This document shows positions 26,897 through 35,504 of a DNA stretch of 48,107 nt, one piece after another. How positions within the stretch are numbered: the stretch's first letter is position 1; each line of letters opens with the position of its first letter. A model generated the notes under the pieces. It did no database searches and was not told the DNA's origin. It worked only from the letters and a program-made list of their open reading frames with translations. A program made the position numbers and the translations under genes. Origin of the DNA: Candidatus Gastranaerophilales bacterium (GTDB lineage: Bacteria > Cyanobacteriota > Vampirovibrionia > Gastranaerophilales > Gastranaerophilaceae); the NCBI GenBank assembly GCA_944326525.1, contig CALVEG010000014.1:1-48107 (forward strand), read 5' to 3'.

Positions 26897-28453
26897 TTAT
26901 TTTGCGACATTAAAATCCTCCACTAGAAGAACTTGAATTTCTCCGGGATTTAATTTTGTTTTAAACCGGTTATTTTCAAAAACTGGAATTCCATTTATTT
27001 TTATTGGAATAGCGATAAGTTTTTCGTTATATTTAGGAACTTTTATATAACTTTCATTAATATCGGAGAAATCTAAATTCCCAAAAACAAGAACAGTTCT
27101 ATTGTCATAACTCATCGCATAAGCAAACACTTCAGGATTTGTTGATTTAAGTACGGTAAATTTTCCGTTAGCAATCATTGGAGCAAGTGTTTTTTTGAAT
27201 TTAACCGATGAAATAAAACTGTCGTTAAGTCCTTGGTTAGTTAATCCTGGTTTTCGTGAAAAATTAAAGATATCAATTTTTCCTCGGTGAACGAAATAAA
27301 ATTCGTCATCTGTATAAGTTTTAGGAGCTTTTTTGTTTGCCCAAAAATATATATAATTATCGCCTGTTTGCATACCGTCAACGTAGTACGAATTTATCGG
27401 AAGGGTTGCATTAAGCCAGAAAATCATATCACTATAAGGAATTCCGTTAATAAGTACAGGGCTTAATTCATCGTGAGTTGAAAAACTTCCGATAACAGAC
27501 TTTGGTTCTTTGTATTTTGTGCGAAGTTCGTTATTGAATTTTACGTGCTTGTAAAGATCAGAAGCTTTATTCCAATCTTTAAGATTAAACCAGCTTCCGT
27601 AATATCCGTCAAAACCGGCTTCCAAAAGTTTGTTGTAAGGGGTGTATACACCATAATTTGAAAGAGGTGTGTTCCAACTATCTGAACTTTCTGCAAGCCA
27701 CATAAACTGCATATCTTTTTTTCTTGAATATTCAATTAATTCTTTCCAAAATTTAGCCGGTTTCAAAGGTGCAACGTCGGCTCTAATTCCGTCAGCACCA
27801 AGGTCTATAACCATATCGACAAAATCTTTATATAAAATATAAACATCGCGATTTATTTTTTCTTCCGAACCTGCATTCAAAAGTCTTACATCAGTCCAGT
27901 CTGAAGGTATAACCGGCTGGTTATTTTTATCTTTTACGAATAATTCAGGGTGCTGAAGATAAAGGTCATAAGCTCCGCAAGCGGGTAAATCAACAATTAC
28001 TCTGATGTTACGTTTGTGAGCTTCAGCGAAAAATTTTCTTGCCTGTTCTTCAAGAGAAAGGGTGGAATTTTTATCCTTCAATTGCGGGTTAAGAGTGTTG
28101 AATGATGATGCTGCGTAAATTGAACCTGCTGTTCCAAGAGCCTTTGTTTTTCCGACAGGTGTAATCGGTTGTACATGAATTGTGTTTATTCCGGCATCTT
28201 TAAGCTCATCAAGCCTTTGTATTGCATTTATGAAAGTTCCGCTATCTTCTCCTTCATCAAATTCTATAATTCCATTGCCGTTTTTGTCATCAGCATTAAA
28301 TGTTCGGATGTTTAACTCATAAATTGAAGCGCCGTTAGATAGAAAAAGTCTTCTTAAATCATTTACCCAAACCTGTTGAGCGGCAAAAGCGCGGGTGTAG
28401 GTACAAAGTGTAATTCCTAAAATAATCAAAGTAATTTTAAAAAATTTAAACAT
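26897..28453 (-). CDS. Secreted GH13 alpha-amylase-like protein
   Basis: 518 aa. Signal peptide (KFFKITLIILGITLCTYTRAFAA), then a GH13 barrel. Seen are YELNIRTFN with the calcium-loop motif KNGNGIIEFDEG, and GINTIHVQPITP. Region II GIRADVAPL carries the nucleophile Asp, region III LAESSD the acid/base Glu, and region IV FSTHDEL the transition-state Asp. Region I is odd: IVDLPACGAYD replaces the usual DxVxNH, so the conserved Asn-His is missing. Catalytic triad intact but substrate site altered. First of five minus-strand genes; AGGGA precedes the ATG. Confidence 0.85.
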   Translation of the reverse strand: MFKFFKITLIILGITLCTYTRAFAAQQVWVNDLRRLFLSNGASIYELNIRTFNADDKNGNGIIEFDEGEDSGTFINAIQRLDELKDAGINTIHVQPITPVGKTKALGTAGSIYAASSFNTLNPQLKDKNSTLSLEEQARKFFAEAHKRNIRVIVDLPACGAYDLYLQHPELFVKDKNNQPVIPSDWTDVRLLNAGSEEKINRDVYILYKDFVDMVIDLGADGIRADVAPLKPAKFWKELIEYSRKKDMQFMWLAESSDSWNTPLSNYGVYTPYNKLLEAGFDGYYGSWFNLKDWNKASDLYKHVKFNNELRTKYKEPKSVIGSFSTHDELSPVLINGIPYSDMIFWLNATLPINSYYVDGMQTGDNYIYFWANKKAPKTYTDDEFYFVHRGKIDIFNFSRKPGLTNQGLNDSFISSVKFKKTLAPMIANGKFTVLKSTNPEVFAYAMSYDNRTVLVFGNLDFSDINESYIKVPKYNEKLIAIPIKINGIPVFENNRFKTKLNPGEIQVLLVEDFNVAK

Positions 28454-28564
28454 CAAATTATCCCTATAAAAATGATACCATCCCTAACAGAATTTTAGCA
28501 GAATAAGATTTTTAATGCAAGAAATAAGCATATACTGCGGTTTGCCAAATCAAATATTTTAATA

Positions 28565-28579
28565 TATAATCTGTTTTAT
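28565..28579 (+). promoter_or_regulatory. -10 promoter just before the ROK gene
   Basis: TATAAT at 28565-28570, 9 nt, ATG at 28580, no Shine-Dalgarno: a leader of at most 2-3 nt, so functionally leaderless. Confidence 0.5.
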
Positions 28580-29539
28580 ATGAAAAGCTACGCAATAGGA
28601 ATAGATTTAGGCGGAACGAAGATTCTGACTGCAATGGTAAACAGGCAAACAGGCGAAGTTTTGGCCTCAGTCAAGAAGAAAACCAAAAAAGAAAAAGGCC
28701 CCGATAATATAATTCGAAAAATGAAAGAAAGTATTGAAGAACTTTTTGAAGAAACTTCAATTAAAAAAGACGAAATTTCATCAATCGGAATAGGAGCAGC
28801 AGGTCAGATTGACAGAGAAAACGGGATTTTAATCGGAGCACCGAATTTAGATTGTTATGACTTAAATATAAGGGATTTGATTCAGGATTATTTTAAAATA
28901 CCGGTATATTTAGGTAATGATGTAGAGATTGCAACTATAGGCGAGATGAAATTCGGTGCGGCAAAAGGCTGCGATGATTTTGTATGTATATTTGTCGGAA
29001 CCGGAGTAGGTTCAGCGATTGTAAAAAACGGTGAGATAATCAGAGGTGCAACAGGAACAGCAGGTGAAATCGGGCATATTATAGTTGATTTAAACGGTCG
29101 CCCTTGTGCTTGCGGTGCTCATGGATGTTTGGAAGCTTATGCATCAAGATCAGCTATTGAAAAAAGAATTGAAGGTGCTCTTAAAAAAGGCAGATATTCT
29201 GTTATTTTGGATTATCTGGAAAAAGGTAAGTCTATTTCGTCAAGTATGATAAGAAAATCAATTGAAAGAGATGATGAGCTTGTTAAGGCTTGCGTTGATG
29301 AAGCAAGTGAATATCTTTCAGGCGGAATTGCAAGTATTATAAATTTTGTAAATCCGAAGCTAATCGTTTTAGGCGGCGGGTTGATTGAGGCTGTGGATTA
29401 TTTTTACAAAAATACTATTAAAAAAGCAAGAGCAAAATCTCTACCGGTTCCGGCAAGCAAAATTGAATTTAAAAAAGCGGAACTGGGTGATTTTTCGGGT
29501 GTTGTTGGCGCAGCGTTTTTAGAGGACAGAAAGTTATAA
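28580..29539 (+). CDS. ROK-family sugar kinase (glucokinase-like)
   Basis: 319 aa. N-terminal phosphate loop GIDLGGTKILTA, GIGAAGQID, LGNDVEIATIGEMKFGAAKG, FVGTGVGSAIV, the ROK zinc motif CACGAHGCLEAYAS and LIVLGGGLIE. ATP-dependent sugar phosphorylation in the cytoplasm, most often of glucose; a glucose or N-acetylmannosamine specificity cannot be told apart here. It is one base apart from the GT9 gene, so they are co-transcribed. It lies back to back with the amylase-like gene. Confidence 0.88.
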   Translation: MKSYAIGIDLGGTKILTAMVNRQTGEVLASVKKKTKKEKGPDNIIRKMKESIEELFEETSIKKDEISSIGIGAAGQIDRENGILIGAPNLDCYDLNIRDLIQDYFKIPVYLGNDVEIATIGEMKFGAAKGCDDFVCIFVGTGVGSAIVKNGEIIRGATGTAGEIGHIIVDLNGRPCACGAHGCLEAYASRSAIEKRIEGALKKGRYSVILDYLEKGKSISSSMIRKSIERDDELVKACVDEASEYLSGGIASIINFVNPKLIVLGGGLIEAVDYFYKNTIKKARAKSLPVPASKIEFKKAELGDFSGVVGAAFLEDRKL

Positions 29540-29540
29540 A

Positions 29541-30593
29541 ATGAAAAAAGTTTTAATTGTACGTTTATCATCAATGGGTGACATTATTTTTCATATTCCG
29601 CTTGCAAATATATTCAAAGAAAACGGTTATGAAGTTGGCTGGGTTGTTTCGGAAAAAGGTTATGAAATTTTGAAAAATAATCCTTGTCTTGATAAAGTTT
29701 ATTTTGTTCCGGCTAAAAAATGGAAAAAACGCGGATTAAATATTTTGAATTTAATCGAATATTTGAAAATTCTTTTTGAAATCAGAAAAGAAAAATATGA
29801 TGTAGTTATTGATTGTCAAAAGATGTTTAAGAGTCTTATTTGGACTATTTTTTCAGGCGGTAAAAGAAGATTGATAACCACGCCTTGCAAAGAATTTTCA
29901 AATTTAGGCGCAAATGAGATTATAAAAAATGTAAAAATAGATTTTAATAAACACGTTCTCTATTATGATATGGAATACGCCAAATATTTAGGGTTGAACA
30001 CGGATAATATAAAGTTCACATTACCAGAGACTTCTGCCGAAGTAAAAGCAAATGTAGATGAGCTTTTAAAGGATTTAGATAAAACAAAGCCTATGGCTAT
30101 AATTGCACCTGCAACAACAAGAGAAATGAAACATTGGGATGTCGGAAATTGGCAGGTAGTAGTTGAAAATCTAAAAAATGATTGTTCTTTAGTGTTTACC
30201 GGAGCAGAGGAAAACAGAGAGCTTTTGGTTGAGGTCGGGGCTGATAAGGGTTTGAATCTTTGCGGAAAGACAAATCTTGAAAGCTTGATTGAAGTATTTA
30301 AAAGAGCTGATTTGGTAATTTCACCTGATAGCTGAAGTGCTCATTTAGCTTGGGCAAGCGGAAAACCTGCCGTTATTGCAATTTTTACCTGTACAAATCC
30401 GAAATTTTATGGGCCTTTCGGGAATGAAAAATATGTTGCGATTAACGGTGGATTGGAATGTCAGCCTTGTCCATCAACTCAGGTTTGCTCAATGACGGGG
30501 GACAAATATAAGCAGTGTACAAGAAACCCTTCACCTGAAAAAATACTAAATATTGTAAAAAAATTGCTTAATTTTGATACAGTAAACTCATAA
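29541..30593 (+). pseudogene. GT9 heptosyltransferase-like gene interrupted by one in-frame TGA
   Basis: 264 codons, then TGA at 30333-30335, then 85 more sense codons in the same frame to TAA at 30591. The first part has the GT9 start KKVLIVRLSSMGDIIFHIP and FTGAEENREL, ending VISPDS. The second resumes SAHLAWASGKPAVIAIF and ends with the Cys-rich GGLECQPCPSTQVC block usual in GT9. The TGA falls where GT9 proteins have the Gly of (D)(S/T)G-x-x-H, as expected from a single GGA to TGA change. The whole frame (350 codons) has normal GT9 length. Either a recent nonsense mutation, a base-calling error, or readthrough. TGA ends other genes here, so general recoding is unlikely. Confidence 0.85.
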
Positions 30594-30649
30594 TACGGTA
30601 TAATTTTAATGTATTTTGTTTTTAAAAACCGTGGTTAATAAAGGGTATA

Positions 30650-32554
30650 ATGAACTTTTTCGATAAACTAAGAGAATACAGAAAAACTTTAGCGGAAATT
30701 GAAAATAGCGTTTATGGAAACAAACAGGATTATCTTGAAGTTTACGAACGCAACTTAGAGCTGGAAAAACAAATTGCAGCACGCACTCAGGAACTTAATA
30801 TTGCAAACAAAAGAATGCTTACTTTGCAGCATATTTGGGAGATGATGAATTCAGCAAGGCCGCTTGAAAGCGTTTTGGAAACAATAGTAAACAGTCTTCA
30901 AGGTGAGTTGGGGTATCTTCACAGTACAATTTTAAGATACCAAAAGGATGAAAAAGGTTCATATATGTCCGTCATTGCCGAAGCGGATAACAATGTTATA
31001 AAGCGGGTTAATTCAATAATTCAAATTTCGATGCAGATGAGGAGATTGAATTATTCAGAAGATAGTTTTTATGCAGAAGCCTTGAACAAACGTGAGATAA
31101 GAACTACAAAAAATATATCGGAAGCTTTAAGAAGTATAATTCCTGATTTGCCTGAAAACATTTTTAATAATGTAATGAGTGGGATGCAGACAAAACTTTT
31201 AATAGTAATTCCACTATATACCCGCAACAATCCGTTCGGTTGGTTTTGTGTTTTTTCTTCCCGTGAAGATTTGGCAGATAGTGAAACTGATTTTTTAACT
31301 ATATTTGCACAGCAAATTGAAATGGCAATAACTATTGCCGACTTATTCCAAGCTGTTAGAGAGCAGGCAATAACAGACGGGCTTACGGGACTTTATAACA
31401 GAAGATATTTTGAAGAATATATTTCAAAAGAAGTTACAAGGTCATTAAGACAAAAGCAGCCATTTAGTGTAATTGGTTTAGATTTGGATTTTTTGAAAAA
31501 AATAAATGACCAGTACGGGCATGCATACGGAGATTTGGCAATCAAGACTGTTGCTGAAGTGTTGAAAAATAATGCCAGATCCATTGACGTTGCCGCAAGA
31601 ATGGGCGGAGAAGAATTTAATATATTATTACCTGGTATTGACTCAAAAGGTGCAATGACGGCAGCAGAAAGAATTAGAAAGGCCATAGAAATATGCGAAC
31701 TTGATACAATCGGGCATATAACAGCAAGTATCGGCGTGGCATCATTTCCTGAACATTCTGATAGCTTGGAAGAAATTCTTGAGCTGACAGATCAGGCGAT
31801 GTATCAGTCAAAACGAGAAGGTCGAAACAGGGTGACACTTGCAAAACCGATTACTGAAACAAGCTGGCAAGAGGTTGCTGTTAATACATTTGTCGATATT
31901 CTTTCTAAGCATGATGTTCCGATTGACGGGGATTTGTCTGCTGAACTTGTAAATAAACTTACATCAATTAACCATCAATCAGAATTGCCCAAAGAAGTAC
32001 TTTATAATGTTGCTGATATGCTTACAAAAACTTATAATCCATTGCATGAATCAGGGGTTGTAAAGTCAAAGGTTCTTTTGGCGTCATCATTAGCTAAAAG
32101 ATTTGATCTTTCAAAAGATGAGATTGACAGGTTAAGAGTTGCTGTTCTTTTATATGATATCGGAAACCTTATGCTGCCAAAAGAAATTCTGCAAAAATCT
32201 TCGCCTTTAACGGATGAAGAGCGAAAACATATTCAAGAGCATCCTGTGATTGCGGCAAGAGAGATTTTGAAACCGATTTCATATGTGCAAGATATAATTC
32301 CGATTGTGGAACATCACCATGAAAATTGGGACGGCACAGGGTATCCTGGGAAAATATCTAAAGATGAAATTCCGATAACTTCTCAGATAATTTTAATAGT
32401 TGATGCATATTTTGCGTTGACAGAACAAAGACCATATCGTGCAAAAATGTCGCCTGTCGAAGCTCTTATCGAAATTAAAAAAGATACCGGCAAAAAATGG
32501 TCGCAAACTCTTGTGCAGGAATTTGTTACATTAATCGAACACGATCTGAATTAG
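30650..32554 (+). CDS. GAF-GGDEF protein with degenerate HD-GYP domain
   Basis: 634 aa, cytoplasmic. Coiled coil (about 20-60), GAF (about 62-225), GGDEF domain (235-395) and HD-GYP-like domain (about 440-630). The cyclase site GGEEF (319-323) is intact, and the inhibitory site RSID lies exactly five residues before it, so it should make c-di-GMP. The HD-GYP part keeps EHHHENWDGTGYPGK, but the first His is lost (VVKSKVLL) and the HD pair reads LLYDIGN instead of LLHDIGK, so phosphodiesterase activity is doubtful. AAAGGG lies 4 nt before the ATG. Confidence 0.85.
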   Translation: MNFFDKLREYRKTLAEIENSVYGNKQDYLEVYERNLELEKQIAARTQELNIANKRMLTLQHIWEMMNSARPLESVLETIVNSLQGELGYLHSTILRYQKDEKGSYMSVIAEADNNVIKRVNSIIQISMQMRRLNYSEDSFYAEALNKREIRTTKNISEALRSIIPDLPENIFNNVMSGMQTKLLIVIPLYTRNNPFGWFCVFSSREDLADSETDFLTIFAQQIEMAITIADLFQAVREQAITDGLTGLYNRRYFEEYISKEVTRSLRQKQPFSVIGLDLDFLKKINDQYGHAYGDLAIKTVAEVLKNNARSIDVAARMGGEEFNILLPGIDSKGAMTAAERIRKAIEICELDTIGHITASIGVASFPEHSDSLEEILELTDQAMYQSKREGRNRVTLAKPITETSWQEVAVNTFVDILSKHDVPIDGDLSAELVNKLTSINHQSELPKEVLYNVADMLTKTYNPLHESGVVKSKVLLASSLAKRFDLSKDEIDRLRVAVLLYDIGNLMLPKEILQKSSPLTDEERKHIQEHPVIAAREILKPISYVQDIIPIVEHHHENWDGTGYPGKISKDEIPITSQIILIVDAYFALTEQRPYRAKMSPVEALIEIKKDTGKKWSQTLVQEFVTLIEHDLN

Positions 32555-32608
32555 ATTTTGTCGTGGAATTTAAGATTAAAATAAAGCGCAGGCGGTTTAG
32601 AGAAATAT

Positions 32609-33514
32609 ATGAAAGAAAAAGAATTTATAAATACAATTAAGACCGTTTTGAATTCCTCCTATATAGGAGATGACTGTGCTTATCTTGAAAAATTAGGGGT
32701 TGTAATTACTCAGGACAATTTGGTTGAAGATGTTCATTTCAGCAGAGATTTTATTACTCCTTATCAGTTGGGCTGGAAGTCTGCAATGGTTAATATTTCT
32801 GATATCTGTGCAAGCGGGGCGGAGCCTTTATATTTGACAGTCGGGCTTTCGCTTCCTCAGGATATAAATAACGATTTTGTTAAAGAATTTTATATCGGCA
32901 TGAAAGACGCTTCAAGTGGAGTTGAAATTGTTGGCGGAGATATTACGGGAGCGAATAAAATTTTTATTTCTGTTGCCGCAATCGGCAGGACTTTTGGGCG
33001 GAAGATTTCCTCCAGAAAAAATGCAAAAGTCGGGCAAAAAATAATTGTTGCAGGGGTGCACGGCTCAAGTTCTGCGGGGTTAAGGCTTTTAATGAACGGT
33101 CAAAAAGAACCTGAAAAATTTATTCAAGCTCATTTGATGCCGTCTGCACAAGTGGAATTTTCAAAAAAAATTGCGGAAAATATAAAAGAAGATTATGCAA
33201 TGATGGATACTTCAGATGGTTTGGCAGATGCTTTATCGCAAATTGCAGAGGCAAGCGGAGTGAATCTTGAAATTGATTTTTCTAAAATTCCGTTTGATGA
33301 AGATTTAAAACTTTTTGAAGATTATGAGAATTTAATAATGTTTGGTGGCGAAGATTACGGGCTTGTTGCGACGGTAGGGGATGATATCGCAAAAGATTTT
33401 ACCGTTATCGGAGAAGTTAAAAACGGCTCAGGAATTACAATTATATATCAGGATGGAATGCGCAAAAGTTTTACCAAAACCGATATCGAAAATAGGATTT
33501 TTAATCATTTTTAG
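32609..33514 (+). CDS. thiL: Thiamine-monophosphate kinase
   Basis: Last step of thiamine diphosphate synthesis. 301 aa with IGDDCAYLE, TQDNLVEDVHFSRDF, GWKSAMVNISDICASGAEP, GGDITGA, MDTSDGLADALSQIAEASG and FGGEDYGLVATV, all standard for ThiL. Slightly short at the N-terminus. 54 bp after the GGDEF gene. No clear Shine-Dalgarno. Its end overlaps the convergent methyltransferase gene by 4 bp. No other thiamine genes are in the window. Confidence 0.93.
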   Translation: MKEKEFINTIKTVLNSSYIGDDCAYLEKLGVVITQDNLVEDVHFSRDFITPYQLGWKSAMVNISDICASGAEPLYLTVGLSLPQDINNDFVKEFYIGMKDASSGVEIVGGDITGANKIFISVAAIGRTFGRKISSRKNAKVGQKIIVAGVHGSSSAGLRLLMNGQKEPEKFIQAHLMPSAQVEFSKKIAENIKEDYAMMDTSDGLADALSQIAEASGVNLEIDFSKIPFDEDLKLFEDYENLIMFGGEDYGLVATVGDDIAKDFTVIGEVKNGSGITIIYQDGMRKSFTKTDIENRIFNHF

Positions 33515-34080
33515 GAGAGTTTTCTTGCAAGAGAAAGTCCTGCAGGAAGCGTAAGCACAACATTTTCATAATCCGGTCGGTTGTTAATTTCATCAATAAA
33601 CGGACGAACTTTTTCTTTGTGTGATAAAACATTATCTACTGCCAGAATTCCGCCTTTTACAAGATGAGGGTGGATAAGTTCAAAATATTTTAAAGTTTCG
33701 CTTTTGTTTGCATCTATAAAAACAAAGTCAAATTTTTCATCTTCAGGCATGTATTCAAGAAGCTTAATCGCAGAACCTTCAAGTGTTGTTATAATATCCA
33801 GAACTCCGCATTTTTCAAAATTTTCACGTGCTGGCTTTATTCTTTTTTCGTAAAATTCAATCGTCGTTAATTTCCCGCCTGTTTCTTTTAGAGCTTTCCC
33901 TATCCAAATTCCTGAATATCCGTTTGATGTTCCAAGTTCTAAAATGTTTTTGGATTTGGCTGTACGAATTAAAAGATTTAAAAATTCTCCGGTTACCCTT
34001 GATATATTCCAAAATTGACGCTGTGTTTTTTCAAGTTCTTTTAAAGTTTCCTGTGTTTCGGGGTCGAATTGTTCTATCAT
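33511..34080 (-). CDS. SAM-dependent O-methyltransferase (class I)
   Basis: 189 aa. Motif I LELGTSNGYSGIWIGKAL, acidic motif II TTIEFYEKRIKPARENF, FDFVFIDANKSETLKYFE and GGILAVDNVL match the catechol/caffeoyl-CoA-type O-methyltransferase family; the metal-binding DANK is present. Substrate unknown. Start overlaps the propeller gene stop in an ATGA; last gene of grpE-dnaJ-propeller-methyltransferase. Confidence 0.85.
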   Translation of the reverse strand: MIEQFDPETQETLKELEKTQRQFWNISRVTGEFLNLLIRTAKSKNILELGTSNGYSGIWIGKALKETGGKLTTIEFYEKRIKPARENFEKCGVLDIITTLEGSAIKLLEYMPEDEKFDFVFIDANKSETLKYFELIHPHLVKGGILAVDNVLSHKEKVRPFIDEINNRPDYENVVLTLPAGLSLARKLS

Positions 34081-35504
34081 TTGTTTATCTTCTTTACTTT
34101 ATCTACAACTACTATTGAATTTATTGGAATTTCAACAGAGTTTGATTTGATAACTTTCTTTGTATTTAAATCTACCATTGTATATTTTTGTGCCTGAGTA
34201 TCTGTTACTATTGCAAGATCAGTGTTATCAATTCTGAAAATCTTTGTTGAAAATCCTTCTGTGCCTAATTTTATTATGTCGGTTAGTTTGTCTGTTTTTG
34301 TGTCTATTACACAAATTTCATTATTAACTGCTCCAAGAATATAAAGCATATCTTTATATACAAGCATATCAATAGGTTTTTCGGTTATATCGGTTTCTCC
34401 AATAAAACCTATGGTGTTATAATCAATTATTGCAAGTCGGTTTTTAGTACGGCTTGTTATGTAGATTTTACCGTTTGCGTATGCAATTTTTGAAGTGTTT
34501 GGAAAGCGTCCGATTTCTTTTAGCAAATACTTGTTGTCTAATTCAATTGCCCATATTTCATTAGTTTTTTTATCTACGTAAAAAATCTTTGTGCCATCTT
34601 CGCTTAGAGTAAGTTTTTCGCACATCCCGTTCAATTTAAGTTGTCTTTTTAAGGTCATCGTCTCAAGACTCAGAACATAAATACTTGCATCTGAAGGGGC
34701 TGCGATGTAGGCAATTTTATTTTTGTTGTCAATAATTATTTCATCAGGTTGGGTTTTTAATTCAACTTGTTTGATGATTTGTTCGTCTGCTAATGATACT
34801 ATATCAACCGATTTTTTGTTGTAGGACGTGATTAAAAGAAATTTGCCGTCATAACCTTTAATTGAAATCGGAATATTTTCTTGTGCAAGTGCATATTCAG
34901 GAGTTTGTTTTGAAGGGTTTACAACCTGAATATTTTTTGAAAAGTTAGTTGTTGCATAAATAGTTTTGTTTGACAGCTGCGGAATTAATGAAAGTGAATT
35001 TACAACAGTATTTTTTCCGTTAGCAGGAACGACTTTTAGTGTCGGGTCATGAATCGTTGCAATTTCAAGATTGCCTATAATTCCTTTTAAGTTTTCAGGA
35101 ATAACAAGCCCTCTTGGGACAAGCATATCTTGTGGAAGAAGTCCTGATTTTAATTGATGTGGCGGTGTTTGCATCTTTAAAATCCCTTTTCTGCCGTCAG
35201 ATAGTTCGGTTACTTTTAACAAGGCGTAATCGTTATTAAAAATTATTACGTCCGGTTTATCTGAAAGTTTTTTGTTGGCTGGTATTGTTTGAGAAATTGC
35301 AATTTCCTCAGGGGTCAATATTCTGGCTGGAATTACCGGAAGATAAATCGTGTTGTCAGGCAAAATTATAACTCCGTCAAAACGAAAGTTTGTGTTCGGA
35401 AATGATTGGTTTACCATAGTTTTGACGTTGTCCGGCAGTTTTGCTGCATAAGCGCTTCCTGACATTGTTAAAACTAGTGCAAGTGCAATCAAAATTTTTC
35501 GCAT
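34077..35504 (-). CDS. Secreted beta-propeller (YncE-like) protein
   Basis: 475 aa. Signal peptide (KILIALALVLTMSGSAYAA). An N-terminal region of about 190 residues is followed by a seven-blade-type propeller (about 195-470) with recurring units such as GKFLLITSYNKKSVDIVSL, NKIAYIAAPSDASIYVLSL and DMLYILGAVNNEICVID. Probably periplasmic or surface-bound, with a binding rather than catalytic role. It shares one base with the dnaJ stop (TAATG) and overlaps the methyltransferase by 4 bp. Linkage to dnaJ is odd for an exported protein. Confidence 0.8.
   Translation of the reverse strand: MRKILIALALVLTMSGSAYAAKLPDNVKTMVNQSFPNTNFRFDGVIILPDNTIYLPVIPARILTPEEIAISQTIPANKKLSDKPDVIIFNNDYALLKVTELSDGRKGILKMQTPPHQLKSGLLPQDMLVPRGLVIPENLKGIIGNLEIATIHDPTLKVVPANGKNTVVNSLSLIPQLSNKTIYATTNFSKNIQVVNPSKQTPEYALAQENIPISIKGYDGKFLLITSYNKKSVDIVSLADEQIIKQVELKTQPDEIIIDNKNKIAYIAAPSDASIYVLSLETMTLKRQLKLNGMCEKLTLSEDGTKIFYVDKKTNEIWAIELDNKYLLKEIGRFPNTSKIAYANGKIYITSRTKNRLAIIDYNTIGFIGETDITEKPIDMLVYKDMLYILGAVNNEICVIDTKTDKLTDIIKLGTEGFSTKIFRIDNTDLAIVTDTQAQKYTMVDLNTKKVIKSNSVEIPINSIVVVDKVKKINK

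Noticed and set aside
30333-30335. Selenocysteine codon in the GT9 gene
   Set aside because: The aligned residue is a structural Gly, not a redox Cys, and no obvious stem-loop follows the UGA.
29541-30593. Genome-wide UGA-as-glycine code
   Set aside because: UGA is the natural stop of proA, holB, tadA, the propeller gene and a TPR gene, giving normal lengths and ATGA overlaps.
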